Positions 30,434 to 38,817 of a DNA stretch of 64,000 nucleotides are shown in pieces. Location: assembly GCF_002018875.1 (NCBI RefSeq), contig NZ_MVOL01000019.1, forward strand, positions 1-64,000, written 5' to 3'. The position numbers and the translations under genes are program-made. Under the pieces are notes generated by a model. That model was not told the origin of the DNA. It ran no database searches and saw only the letters and a program-made list of their open reading frames with translations. The stretch's first letter is position 1; every line of letters starts with the position of its first letter. Source of the DNA: Pseudomonas sp. MF4836. Its GTDB lineage: Bacteria > Pseudomonadota > Gammaproteobacteria > Pseudomonadales > Pseudomonadaceae.

Positions 30434-31600
30434 ATGAATCCTGACATTCCTCTTCAACTGCTGGGCGGCATTACCGCACGTGAATTCCTGCGCGACTACT
30501 GGCAGAAAAAACCACTGCTGATCCGTCAGGCTATTCCTGATTTCGAAAGCCCTATCGACGCCGACGAGCTGGCCGGCCTGGCCCTGGAAGAGGAAGTTGA
30601 ATCGCGCCTGGTGCTCGAGCATGGCGAGCATCCCTGGGAATTGCGCCGCGGCCCGTTCGCCGAAGACGCGTTCAGCAAACTGCCGGAGCGCGACTGGACC
30701 CTGCTGGTACAGGCTGTTGACCAGTTCGTTCCGGAAGTGGCCGAGCTACTGGAGAACTTCCGGTTTCTCCCAAGCTGGCGCATCGATGACGTGATGATGA
30801 GCTTCGCCGCACCCGGTGGCAGCGTGGGTCCGCACTTCGACAACTACGACGTGTTCCTGCTGCAAGGCCATGGCCAGCGCAACTGGAAAATCGGCCAGAT
30901 GTGCGACTCCGAGAGCCCACTGCTGAAACACGCCGACCTGCGTATCCTGGCCGACTTCGAAGAGACCGCCGAATGGGTCCTGGAACCCGGCGACATGCTC
31001 TACCTGCCGCCGCGCCTGGCGCACTGGGGCGTTGCGGTGGACGACTGCCTGACCTACTCGGTAGGCTTTCGCGCGCCAAGTGCTGCCGAAGTCCTGACCC
31101 ACTTCACCGACTTCCTCAGCCAGTTCCTGCCTGATGAAGAGCGCTACACCGACGCCGACGCGACCCCGGTCAGCGACCCGCACCAGATCCAGCACGATGC
31201 ACTCGATCGCCTCAAAGGCTTGCTCGCCGAGCACATGAGCGACGAACGCCTGCTGCTGACCTGGTTCGGCCAGTTCATGACCGAGCCGCGCTACCCGGAA
31301 TTGGTAGTGGGCCCGGAACTCGAAGAAGAAGACCTGCTGGGCAGCCTGGAGCAAGGCGCCGTCCTGATCCGTAACCCGAGTGCGCGCCTGGCCTGGTCGG
31401 AAGTGGATGAAGACCTGCTGCTGTTCGCCAGCGGCCAAAGCCGACTGCTTCCGGGTAAACTGCGCGAGCTGCTGAAAATGGTTTGCGCCGCGGATGCGCT
31501 GCACGTCGACAACCTTGGCCCGTGGCTGGCCGATGACGATGGCCGCAACCTGCTGTGCGAACTGGTCAAGCAAGGGAGCCTGGGGTTTGCCGATGAATAA
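30434..31600 (+). CDS. roxA: Ribosomal protein uL16 arginine hydroxylase (RoxA/YcfD)
   Basis: A 388-residue JmjC-type Fe(II)/2-oxoglutarate oxygenase that hydroxylates an Arg of ribosomal protein L16. The Fe ligands are His134 and Asp136 (GPHFDNYDVF) and a distal His197 (RLAHWG). The N-terminal DYWQKKPLLIR and the C-terminal winged-helix dimer domain fit YcfD. It overlaps the following GNAT gene by eight bases. It also follows purB in other Pseudomonas genomes as far as I recall. Confidence 0.9.
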   Translation: MNPDIPLQLLGGITAREFLRDYWQKKPLLIRQAIPDFESPIDADELAGLALEEEVESRLVLEHGEHPWELRRGPFAEDAFSKLPERDWTLLVQAVDQFVPEVAELLENFRFLPSWRIDDVMMSFAAPGGSVGPHFDNYDVFLLQGHGQRNWKIGQMCDSESPLLKHADLRILADFEETAEWVLEPGDMLYLPPRLAHWGVAVDDCLTYSVGFRAPSAAEVLTHFTDFLSQFLPDEERYTDADATPVSDPHQIQHDALDRLKGLLAEHMSDERLLLTWFGQFMTEPRYPELVVGPELEEEDLLGSLEQGAVLIRNPSARLAWSEVDEDLLLFASGQSRLLPGKLRELLKMVCAADALHVDNLGPWLADDDGRNLLCELVKQGSLGFADE

Positions 31601-32015
31601 GATTCGCGTACGTGTCGCTGACTGGCAAAAGGATAACGCCGAGATCCGGCGCATTCGTGAAGCCGTGTTTATTGCTGAACAGTCCGTACCACCTGAACTG
31701 GAGTGGGACGCGGATGACGACAGTGCGGTGCATTTCCTGGCCTTTGAAGGTGACTTTCCGATCGGCACGGCGCGCCTGCTGCCGGACGGCCATATTGGCC
31801 GGGTATCAGTCCTCAAGGACTGGCGCGGCCTGAAAGTCGGCGACGCGCTGATGCAAGCGGTGATCGGCGAAGCCGAAAAACGTGGCCTGAAGCAGCAGAT
31901 GCTGAGCGCCCAGGTCCAGGCCACGCGGTTTTATGAGCGCCTGGGGTTCAGCATTGTCAGCGAGGAGTTCCTCGAGGCGGGCATCCCCCACGTCGACATG
32001 GTGCGCGGCGCCTGA
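31593..32015 (+). CDS. GNAT-family N-acetyltransferase
   Basis: A 140-residue acetyl-CoA-dependent acyltransferase of the ElaA/YjcF-like group. The N-terminal IRRIREAVFIAEQSVPPELE is typical, and motif A (GRVSVLKDWRGLKVGDALM) holds the acetyl-CoA-binding R/Q-x-x-G-x-G/A pattern as WRGLKVGDAL. FYERLGFSIVSEEFLEAGIPH is the usual C-terminal part. The substrate is not known. The start lies inside the end of roxA, so the two are translationally coupled. Confidence 0.87.
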   Translation: MNKIRVRVADWQKDNAEIRRIREAVFIAEQSVPPELEWDADDDSAVHFLAFEGDFPIGTARLLPDGHIGRVSVLKDWRGLKVGDALMQAVIGEAEKRGLKQQMLSAQVQATRFYERLGFSIVSEEFLEAGIPHVDMVRGA

Positions 32016-32042
32016 CCCAAAGGCCTCAATAGCGACAACAAG

Positions 32043-32102
32043 ACGCCCCGACATCCGGATATTCAGCACGCTAAGCTGGACCCAGGACGCCGGGGCGTTT
32101 TG
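32043..32102 (+). terminator. Terminator-like hairpin after the GNAT gene
   Basis: ACGCCCCG and CGGGGCGT pair across a 40-nt interval and are followed by TTTT. The long loop makes it weaker than typical intrinsic terminators. Confidence 0.5.
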
Positions 32103-32190
32103 CCATCTGCGATTCAACTTGCCCCACCCCGGGCCGACAAACTGTCAAACTCAAGGCTTTACGCACCACCCATCTGCGGAGATAACGGAT

Positions 32191-32946
32191 ATGTCCCTAC
32201 GCACCCTGCTCACGACGCTGCTGCTGACCTTCAGTTTCTCGGTCATGGCTGCCACCGAGATCGTGCCCCTGAACCACCGCACCAGCGCAGATTTGCTGCC
32301 AGTGGCGCAGAACTTCCTGGGCAAGGACGGCAAGGTCAGTGCCTATGGCAACCAACTGATCGTCAATGCCGAACCCGGCAAGATCGAAGAACTTCGCGCC
32401 TTTATCGCCCAGCTCGATACCGCCGCCAAGCGCCTGCTCATCACCGTCGACACCAACGAAAACAATATTCAGGACAACCAGGGCTATTCGGTGAATGGCG
32501 CCCCGCAGGCGCGCATCATTAACCGCAGCACCGAGAGCCGCGACGGCGGCATCCAGCAGATCCAGGCCAGCGAAGGCATACCGGCATTGATCCAGGTCGG
32601 GCAAAGCGTGCCGCTGACCACCACCCAGCCCGATGCCTATGGCCGTCCGCAGAACCAGACCCAGTACCGCAACGTCACCCAGGGTTTCTACGTCACCGCC
32701 AGTGTGACCGGCGACACCGTGCACCTGAGCATCAGCACCAACCGTGACCGCATGAGCCAGGAACGTCCCGATGTAGTGAACGTGCAAAGCACCGACACAA
32801 CCGTCAGCGGGCGCCTCGGCGAGTGGATCACCCTGGCCGGCGTCAATCGCCAGACACAAGCCGACAAACAGGGCCTGGGCCGCAGCTACTCGACTCAAGG
32901 TCGGGATGACATGACCTTGCGAGTCAAGGTCGACTCCTTGGACTAA
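32191..32946 (+). CDS. Exported secretin-like protein (short N-domain plus partial core)
   Basis: A 251-residue exported protein. Residues 1-20 are a signal peptide ending VMAA. Residues 22-85 (EIVPLNHRTSADLLPVAQNF...QLIVNAEPGKIEELRAFI) match the secretin short N-domain (N1 type) pattern. The second half has secretin-core-like strands (GIPALIQVGQSVPL, YRNVTQGFYVTASV, SGRLGEWITLAGV) but is too short to form a secretin gate and there is no C-terminal membrane anchor. No secretion-system gene is nearby. Function unknown; it may be a periplasmic partner protein of a secretin. The ATG follows GGAGATAAC. Confidence 0.7.
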   Translation: MSLRTLLTTLLLTFSFSVMAATEIVPLNHRTSADLLPVAQNFLGKDGKVSAYGNQLIVNAEPGKIEELRAFIAQLDTAAKRLLITVDTNENNIQDNQGYSVNGAPQARIINRSTESRDGGIQQIQASEGIPALIQVGQSVPLTTTQPDAYGRPQNQTQYRNVTQGFYVTASVTGDTVHLSISTNRDRMSQERPDVVNVQSTDTTVSGRLGEWITLAGVNRQTQADKQGLGRSYSTQGRDDMTLRVKVDSLD

Positions 32947-33447
32947 AGCACCAAAAACTGACTGATTAGTCGTATTAGACCAAAGATGTAGTGCCATAAA
33001 AAAAGCACTACAAAACATTTGACGAGCCAAAAAACCGAAGGCATGATGGCCTCGCTCCCGCTAATCAGGGGCCCTGGCAAGGGCCTTCGGATCGCCGCTC
33101 TAACCTACCCACCTGAGCCGATTCGTGTCTGTACCGCCCACAAGGCGTGTTTGACGAGATTGCGACTGGAACGAAGTTGTCCCGAGGGACGGAAGCGTAA
33201 TTAGGTAGAACGGCAACACACTGCTGGAACGCATAAAGGCCCACGATGCCCGGACGCGCCCGACAGCTGGCCCTCACCTGCTCACTTTCCCCTCGAGCCC
33301 ATCGTTCACCCGTCGCAATCCCCGCCAAACCCGACTTGACCACCTAAGCTTCTGGTCAGCGAGCAGCCATCTACGCATCCTTCAACCCTGCGTAACTGGC
33401 GGAGCGAGAATTTTCCACCCCAGACCTATGCGACGAGGTTTATCTCC
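32947..33447 (+). promoter_or_regulatory. Long upstream region of aceA
   Basis: 501 bp with no convincing gene. It contains the TGTAGTGC/GCACTACA inverted repeat at 32987-33012, the short palindrome GTCCCGAGGGAC near 33178-33190, and an AT-rich TAATTAGG near 33199 that could be a -10. The only open frame (33019-33204) has no ribosome-binding site and no recognisable sequence. GAGG lies before the aceA ATG. Confidence 0.5.
32987..33012. promoter_or_regulatory. TGTAGTGC-N10-GCACTACA inverted repeat (candidate operator)
   Basis: Perfect 8-bp arms flank CATAAAAAAA. The outer half-sites TGTAGT/ACTACA resemble those I recall for the Pseudomonas repressor RccR, which controls glyoxylate-shunt genes, but spacing is wider. 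An RNA hairpin end for the upstream gene is the alternative; no T-tract follows. Confidence 0.4.
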
Positions 33448-34773
33448 ATGGCACTGACACGCGAACAGCAAATTGCAGCCCTTGAAAAAGACTGGGCTGA
33501 AAACCCGCGCTGGAAAGGCGTGACACGCGCTTACTCCGCTGCTGACGTCGTCCGTCTGCGCGGTTCGGTTCAACCTGAGCACACCCTGGCACGCATGGGC
33601 GCCGAGAAGCTCTGGAACCTGGTGACCCAAGGTGCCAAGCCGTCCTTCCGCCCTGAGAAAGATTTCGTCAACTGCATGGGCGCCCTGACCGGCGGCCAGG
33701 CTGTACAACAAGTCAAAGCCGGCATCCAGGCCATCTACCTGTCGGGCTGGCAAGTCGCTGCAGACAACAACTCTGCAGAATCGATGTACCCCGACCAGTC
33801 GCTGTACCCGGTGGATTCGGTTCCAACCGTGGTCAAGCGCATCAACAACTCGTTCCGTCGCGCCGACCAGATCCAGTGGAAAGCCGGCAAGAACCCGGGC
33901 GACGAAGGCTACATCGACTACTTCGCTCCAATCGTGGCTGACGCCGAAGCCGGTTTCGGCGGCGTACTGAACGCTTACGAACTGATGAAGAGCATGATCG
34001 AGGCAGGCGCCGCCGGCGTTCACTTCGAAGACCAGCTGGCATCGGTAAAAAAATGCGGCCACATGGGTGGCAAGGTACTGGTTCCCACCCAGGAAGCCGT
34101 GCAGAAACTGACCGCAGCTCGTCTGGCTGCTGACGTTGCCGGAACTCCGACCATCATCCTGGCACGTACCGACGCTAACGCTGCTGACCTGCTGACTTCC
34201 GACTGCGACCCGTACGACCAGCCATTCGTGACTGGCGAACGTACCCAGGAAGGCTTCTATAAAGTACGCGCCGGCCTCGACCAGGCTATCGCTCGCGGCC
34301 TGGCTTACGCTCCGTATGCCGACCTGATCTGGTGCGAAACCGCCAAGCCAGACCTGGACGAGGCCCGTCGCTTCGCCGAAGCGATCAAAAAGGAATACCC
34401 GGACCAACTGCTGTCGTACAACTGCTCGCCTTCCTTCAACTGGAAGAAAAACCTGGACGACGCGACCATCGCCAAGTTCCAGCGCGAACTGTCCGCCATG
34501 GGCTACAAGCACCAGTTCATCACCCTGGCCGGCATTCACAACATGTGGCACAGCATGTTCAACCTGGCGCACGACTACGCCCGCAACGACATGACTGCCT
34601 ACGTGAAACTGCAAGAGCAGGAATTTGCCGACGCCGCCAAGGGCTACACCTTCGTGGCTCACCAGCAGGAGGTGGGCACCGGCTACTTCGACGACATGAC
34701 CACCGTGATCCAGGGCGGCACCTCGTCGGTTACCGCACTGACCGGTTCGACCGAAGAAGAGCAGTTCCACTGA
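33448..34773 (+). CDS. aceA: Isocitrate lyase
   Basis: A 441-residue enzyme splitting isocitrate to glyoxylate and succinate, first step of the glyoxylate shunt used on acetate or fatty acids. The signature KKCGHMGG contains the catalytic Cys203. Other conserved parts are DFVNCMGALTGGQAVQQVKA and CETAKPDLDEARRFAEAI. Length is as in E. coli (434). It is monocistronic; malate synthase is not in the window. It competes directly with Icd/Idh for isocitrate. Confidence 0.96.
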   Translation: MALTREQQIAALEKDWAENPRWKGVTRAYSAADVVRLRGSVQPEHTLARMGAEKLWNLVTQGAKPSFRPEKDFVNCMGALTGGQAVQQVKAGIQAIYLSGWQVAADNNSAESMYPDQSLYPVDSVPTVVKRINNSFRRADQIQWKAGKNPGDEGYIDYFAPIVADAEAGFGGVLNAYELMKSMIEAGAAGVHFEDQLASVKKCGHMGGKVLVPTQEAVQKLTAARLAADVAGTPTIILARTDANAADLLTSDCDPYDQPFVTGERTQEGFYKVRAGLDQAIARGLAYAPYADLIWCETAKPDLDEARRFAEAIKKEYPDQLLSYNCSPSFNWKKNLDDATIAKFQRELSAMGYKHQFITLAGIHNMWHSMFNLAHDYARNDMTAYVKLQEQEFADAAKGYTFVAHQQEVGTGYFDDMTTVIQGGTSSVTALTGSTEEEQFH

Positions 34774-34840
34774 TAGCGCTTCAAGCCTGAATCGGCCATT
34801 GCAGACCCGCTACACACCTAACTGCAATGCCGCACCTCTG

Positions 34841-34869
34841 ACGCCCCGACTGGTTCGGGGCGTTTTTTT
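34841..34869 (+). terminator. Intrinsic terminator of aceA
   Basis: A 9-bp perfect stem ACGCCCCGA/TCGGGGCGT with loop CTGGT is followed by seven T residues. Confidence 0.95.
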
Positions 34870-35093
34870 GCCCCGGCTTTCGCTGGCGACCAAGCCGAGA
34901 CTCGCCAGCATCAGGCGCTCGCCGCCCCCATCCACCGCACGATCAGCTCAATCCGGCAAAACATTGATCCAGAGCGGTGTCCAGGCAAGTAAAAAAAGGT
35001 AAAAGGTCGGCGTTCGCTACTTGTAGTAACGCGCATATAAAAAACAACTTTCCCGCCAGCCACCCGTACAACAGTTTAAAAACCACCCCAAAC

Positions 35094-35112
35094 AATATTG
35101 ATTATCATTTAG
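35094..35112. promoter_or_regulatory. Fur-box-like 19-mer in the nuo promoter
   Basis: AATATTGATTATCATTTAG matches the 19-bp Fur consensus at 13 positions, including an almost intact central TGATNATCATT. It overlaps the region just upstream of the TATAAT at 35117. The local AT-richness raises the chance of a random match. Confidence 0.3.
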
Positions 35113-35364
35113 CCCATATAATATTCGTTACAGCTACCGCAAAACATAATTAACCAAATGCCCGCTAATGCCCGCATCGCCTGGCTTACGGGGCTTGCGA
35201 GGTGACCTATGTCCTTATTCCAATAAACAATTTCGCTATAGAGATTTTACTTGCCCGTTGTTTAGCCATAAAATCACCGCGATTGATTGCGCTGCGACAT
35301 ATCGTCACTGCTTTATTTCTTTATCAAGCTCAGAGACCTTTGCTCTCTGTTAAGGATTACCAGC

Positions 35365-35778
35365 ATGCCCGAAGCGACAGGACTCATGGCCCACAACTGG
35401 GGCTTTGCCATTTTCCTTCTGGGTGTCGTCGGCCTTTGTGCCTTCATGCTCGGCGTCTCCAGCCTCCTCGGGTCAAAAGCCTGGGGCCGCAGCAAAAACG
35501 AACCGTTCGAGTCCGGCATGCTACCTACCGGTGGCGCCCGCTTGCGGCTCTCAGCCAAATTCTATCTGGTCGCGATGCTGTTCGTGATCTTCGATATCGA
35601 AGCCCTTTTTCTCTTTGCCTGGTCTGTGTCCGTCCGCGAAAGCGGCTGGACCGGATTCGTCGAAGCTCTCGTTTTCATAGCAATTCTGTTGGCAGGTCTT
35701 GTCTACCTATTTCGAGTGGGCGCCCTTGATTGGGCTCCGGAAGCTCGTCGTAAGCGGCAGGCGAAGCTAAAACAATGA
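35365..35778 (+). CDS. nuoA: NADH-quinone oxidoreductase subunit A
   Basis: A 137-residue membrane subunit of complex I with three helices. The conserved loop (SKNEPFESGMLPTGGARLRL) and FYLVAMLFVIFDIEALFLF are diagnostic. AAGGA precedes the ATG at 35365; an in-frame ATG at 35287 is rejected because the extra residues do not fit the family. First gene of the nuo operon, 10 bp before nuoB. Confidence 0.96.
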   Translation: MPEATGLMAHNWGFAIFLLGVVGLCAFMLGVSSLLGSKAWGRSKNEPFESGMLPTGGARLRLSAKFYLVAMLFVIFDIEALFLFAWSVSVRESGWTGFVEALVFIAILLAGLVYLFRVGALDWAPEARRKRQAKLKQ

Positions 35779-35788
35779 GGCTTTGGCG

Positions 35789-36463
35789 ATGCAATACAAT
35801 CTCACCAGGATCGACCCCGATGCTCCTAACGAGCAGTATCCGATCGGCGAACGGGAAACCGTTTCCGATCCGTTAGAAGATCAAGTCCACAAAAACATCT
35901 ACATGGGCAAGCTGGAAGACGTGCTGAACGGCGCGGTCAACTGGGGACGTAAGAACTCCCTGTGGCCGTACAACTTCGGCCTTTCCTGCTGCTATGTGGA
36001 AATGACCACCGCCTTCACGGCGCCCCACGACATCGCGCGCTTTGGCGCCGAGGTTATCCGGGCATCGCCGCGTCAGGCGGATTTCATGGTTATTGCCGGA
36101 ACCTGCTTCATCAAGATGGCGCCGATCATTCAGCGTCTCTACGAGCAAATGCTCGAGCCGAAGTGGGTTATCTCCATGGGTTCGTGCGCCAACTCCGGTG
36201 GCATGTACGACATCTACTCCGTGGTTCAGGGGGTGGATAAATTCCTGCCCGTGGACGTCTACGTGCCTGGCTGCCCGCCTCGCCCCGAAGCTTTCCTGCA
36301 AGGCCTGATGCTGCTGCAGGAATCGATCGGCAAGGAGCGTCGCCCACTTTCCTGGGTCGTCGGCGATCAAGGCGTATACCGCGCCGAGATGCCTTCGCAA
36401 AAGGAACAGCGCCGCGAACAGCGTATTCAGGTCACCAACCTGCGCAGCCCAGACGAAGTCTGA
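35789..36463 (+). CDS. nuoB: NADH-quinone oxidoreductase subunit B
   Basis: A 224-residue peripheral subunit holding cluster N2, the last Fe-S cluster before quinone. The tandem Cys67-Cys68 lies in GLSCCYVEM; the other two ligands are in MGSCANSGGMYD and the VPGCPPRPEAF motif. ATG at 35789 is preceded by GAGG. It sits between nuoA and nuoCD. Confidence 0.97.
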   Translation: MQYNLTRIDPDAPNEQYPIGERETVSDPLEDQVHKNIYMGKLEDVLNGAVNWGRKNSLWPYNFGLSCCYVEMTTAFTAPHDIARFGAEVIRASPRQADFMVIAGTCFIKMAPIIQRLYEQMLEPKWVISMGSCANSGGMYDIYSVVQGVDKFLPVDVYVPGCPPRPEAFLQGLMLLQESIGKERRPLSWVVGDQGVYRAEMPSQKEQRREQRIQVTNLRSPDEV

Positions 36464-36535
36464 TCCAGCTCTGTTCTTACAAAGAAACGAGAAACTGGCT
36501 TCATTCTTTACGTTGACCCAAAGCGATAAAAAACC

Positions 36536-38317
36536 ATGACTACAGGCAGTGCTCTGTACATCCCGCCTTATAAGGCAGACGACCAGGATGTGGTCGTCGA
36601 ACTCAATAACCGTTTTGGCCCTGAGGCGTTCACCGCCCAGGCCACCCGCACCGGCATGCCGGTGCTGTGGGTTACCCGCGCCAAACTTGTCGAAGTCCTG
36701 ACCTTCCTGCGCAACCTGCCCAAGCCGTACGTCATGCTCTATGACCTGCACGGCGTGGACGAGCGTCTGCGCACCAAGCGCCAGGGCTTGCCGGGCGCCG
36801 ACTTCAGCGTCTTCTATCACCTGCTGTCGATCGAACGTAACAGCGACGTGATGATCAAGGTCGCCCTGTCCGAAAGCGACCTCAGCCTGCCGACCGTGAC
36901 CGGTATCTGGCCCAACGCCAACTGGTACGAGCGCGAAGTCTGGGACATGTTCGGCATCGACTTCCCGGGCCACCCTCACCTGTCGCGCATCATGATGCCG
37001 CCGACCTGGGAAGGTCACCCGCTGCGCAAGGACTTCCCGGCGCGCGCCACCGAATTCGACCCGTTCAGCCTGACCCTGGCCAAGCAGCAACTGGAAGAAG
37101 AGGCCGCACGCTTCAAGCCGGAAGACTGGGGCATGAAACGCTCCGGGGCCAACGAGGACTACATGTTCCTCAACCTGGGTCCGAACCACCCTTCGGCTCA
37201 CGGTGCGTTCCGCATCATCCTGCAGCTGGACGGTGAAGAGATCGTCGACTGCGTACCGGACATCGGCTACCACCACCGTGGTGCCGAGAAGATGGCCGAG
37301 CGTCAGTCCTGGCACAGCTTCATTCCCTACACCGACCGTATCGACTACCTCGGCGGGGTGATGAACAACCTGCCGTACGTGCTCTCGGTCGAGAAACTGG
37401 CCGGCATCAAGGTGCCGGAGAAGGTCGACGTCATCCGCATCATGATGGCCGAGTTCTTCCGTATTACCAGCCACCTGCTGTTCCTGGGGACCTATATCCA
37501 GGACGTCGGCGCCATGACCCCGGTGTTCTTCACCTTCACCGACCGCCAGAAGGCGTACACGGTGATCGAAGCCATTACCGGTTTCCGCCTGCACCCGGCC
37601 TGGTACCGCATCGGTGGCGTCGCCCACGACCTGCCGCGCGGCTGGGACAAGCTGGTCAAGGACTTTGTCGAATGGCTGCCCAAGCGCCTCGACGAGTACA
37701 CCAAGGCCGCCTTGCAGAACAGCATCCTCAAGGGTCGTACCATCGGCGTTGCCGCCTACAACACCAAAGAGGCCCTGGAATGGGGCGTCACCGGTGCCGG
37801 GCTGCGTTCCACCGGGTGCGACTTCGACCTGCGTAAAGCGCGTCCATACTCCGGCTACGAGAACTTCGAGTTCGAAGTGCCGCTGGCCGCCAACGGCGAT
37901 GCCTATGACCGCTGCATGGTCCGCGTCGAAGAAATGCGCCAGAGCATCAAGATCATCGACCAGTGCATGCGCAACATGCCGGAAGGCCCGTACAAGGCGG
38001 ATCACCCGCTGACCACGCCGCCGCCCAAAGAGCGCACGCTGCAGCACATCGAGACCTTGATCACGCACTTCCTGCAAGTTTCGTGGGGCCCGGTGATGCC
38101 GGCCAACGAATCCTTCCAGATGATCGAAGCGACCAAGGGCATCAACAGTTATTACCTGACGAGCGATGGCGGCACCATGAGCTACCGCACCCGGATTCGT
38201 ACCCCAAGCTTCCCGCACCTGCAGCAGATCCCTTCGGTGATCAAAGGCAGCATGGTCGCGGACTTGATCGCGTACCTGGGTAGTATCGACTTCGTTATGG
38301 CCGACGTGGACCGCTAA
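36536..38317 (+). CDS. nuoC: NADH-quinone oxidoreductase subunits C and D (fused)
   Basis: A 593-residue fusion of NuoC (about residues 1-185, with WPNANWYEREVWDMFGIDFPGHP in parts) and NuoD (about 205-593). NuoD forms the quinone pocket: GPNHPSAHGAFR, IGYHHRGAEKMAE and the C-terminal DFVMADVDR are standard. The fused form is typical of Pseudomonas and E. coli and is often named nuoCD. It is preceded by a 72-bp spacer. Confidence 0.97.
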   Translation: MTTGSALYIPPYKADDQDVVVELNNRFGPEAFTAQATRTGMPVLWVTRAKLVEVLTFLRNLPKPYVMLYDLHGVDERLRTKRQGLPGADFSVFYHLLSIERNSDVMIKVALSESDLSLPTVTGIWPNANWYEREVWDMFGIDFPGHPHLSRIMMPPTWEGHPLRKDFPARATEFDPFSLTLAKQQLEEEAARFKPEDWGMKRSGANEDYMFLNLGPNHPSAHGAFRIILQLDGEEIVDCVPDIGYHHRGAEKMAERQSWHSFIPYTDRIDYLGGVMNNLPYVLSVEKLAGIKVPEKVDVIRIMMAEFFRITSHLLFLGTYIQDVGAMTPVFFTFTDRQKAYTVIEAITGFRLHPAWYRIGGVAHDLPRGWDKLVKDFVEWLPKRLDEYTKAALQNSILKGRTIGVAAYNTKEALEWGVTGAGLRSTGCDFDLRKARPYSGYENFEFEVPLAANGDAYDRCMVRVEEMRQSIKIIDQCMRNMPEGPYKADHPLTTPPPKERTLQHIETLITHFLQVSWGPVMPANESFQMIEATKGINSYYLTSDGGTMSYRTRIRTPSFPHLQQIPSVIKGSMVADLIAYLGSIDFVMADVDR

Positions 38318-38319
38318 GC

Positions 38320-38817
38320 ATGAACAGCACGCTTATCCAGACAGACCGTTTCGCCCTGAGCGAAACCGAGCGCTCGGCCATCGAGCACGAGCTGCATCAC
38401 TACGAAGACCCGCGCGCGGCGTCTATCGAAGCCCTGAAGATCGTCCAGAAGGAACGTGGCTGGGTGCCCGATGGCGCCCTGTACGCCATCGGCGAGATCC
38501 TCGGCATCCCGGCCAGCGACGTTGAAGGCGTGGCGACGTTCTACAGCCAGATCTTCCGCCAGCCGGTCGGCCGTCACATCATCCGCGTCTGCGACAGCAT
38601 GGTCTGCTACATCGGCGGCCATGAGTCAGTGGTCAGCGAGATCCAGAGCAAGCTCGGTATCGGCCTCGGCCAGACCACCGCCGACGGCCGCTTCACGCTG
38701 CTGCCGGTGTGCTGCCTGGGCAACTGCGACAAGGCGCCGGCGTTGATGATCGACGACGACACTTTCGGTGACGTACAGCCTGCTGGCGTCGCCAAACTGT
38801 TGGAGGGCTACGTATGA
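38320..38817 (+). CDS. nuoE: NADH-quinone oxidoreductase subunit E
   Basis: A 165-residue thioredoxin-fold subunit carrying [2Fe-2S] cluster N1a. Ligands are in VCDSMVCYIGG (C-x4-C) and VCCLGNCDKAP (C-x3-C). Starts two bases after the nuoCD stop and overlaps nuoF by four bases (ATGA). Confidence 0.96.
   Translation: MNSTLIQTDRFALSETERSAIEHELHHYEDPRAASIEALKIVQKERGWVPDGALYAIGEILGIPASDVEGVATFYSQIFRQPVGRHIIRVCDSMVCYIGGHESVVSEIQSKLGIGLGQTTADGRFTLLPVCCLGNCDKAPALMIDDDTFGDVQPAGVAKLLEGYV

Larger units (their letters stand above)
34774..35364 (+). promoter_or_regulatory. aceA-nuoA intergenic region with nuo promoter and leader
   Basis: 591 bp. After the aceA terminator (34841-34869) there is an AT-rich stretch with TATAAT at 35117-35122, the best -10 candidate for nuo, which gives a leader of about 236 nt to nuoA. 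A Fur-like 19-mer (35094-35112) overlaps its -35/spacer. TACTTGTAGTA near 35020 is a short palindrome. Open frames inside the leader lack family resemblance and are not called. Confidence 0.5.

Noticed and set aside
33019..33204. 61-codon open frame upstream of aceA
   Set aside because: No ribosome-binding site, atypical composition and no family resemblance; treated as part of the aceA control region.
34960..34985. TTGATCC half-site resembling an Anr/FNR box before nuo
   Set aside because: The second half-site (ATCAA) is missing, so it does not meet the Anr consensus.
35168..35353. 61-codon open frame in the nuo leader
   Set aside because: No good ribosome-binding site and rare-codon rich; probably non-coding leader.
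35873..38218. 781-codon open frame opposite nuoB and nuoCD
   Set aside because: Same explanation: shadow of highly GC-biased nuo genes, no recognisable domain.
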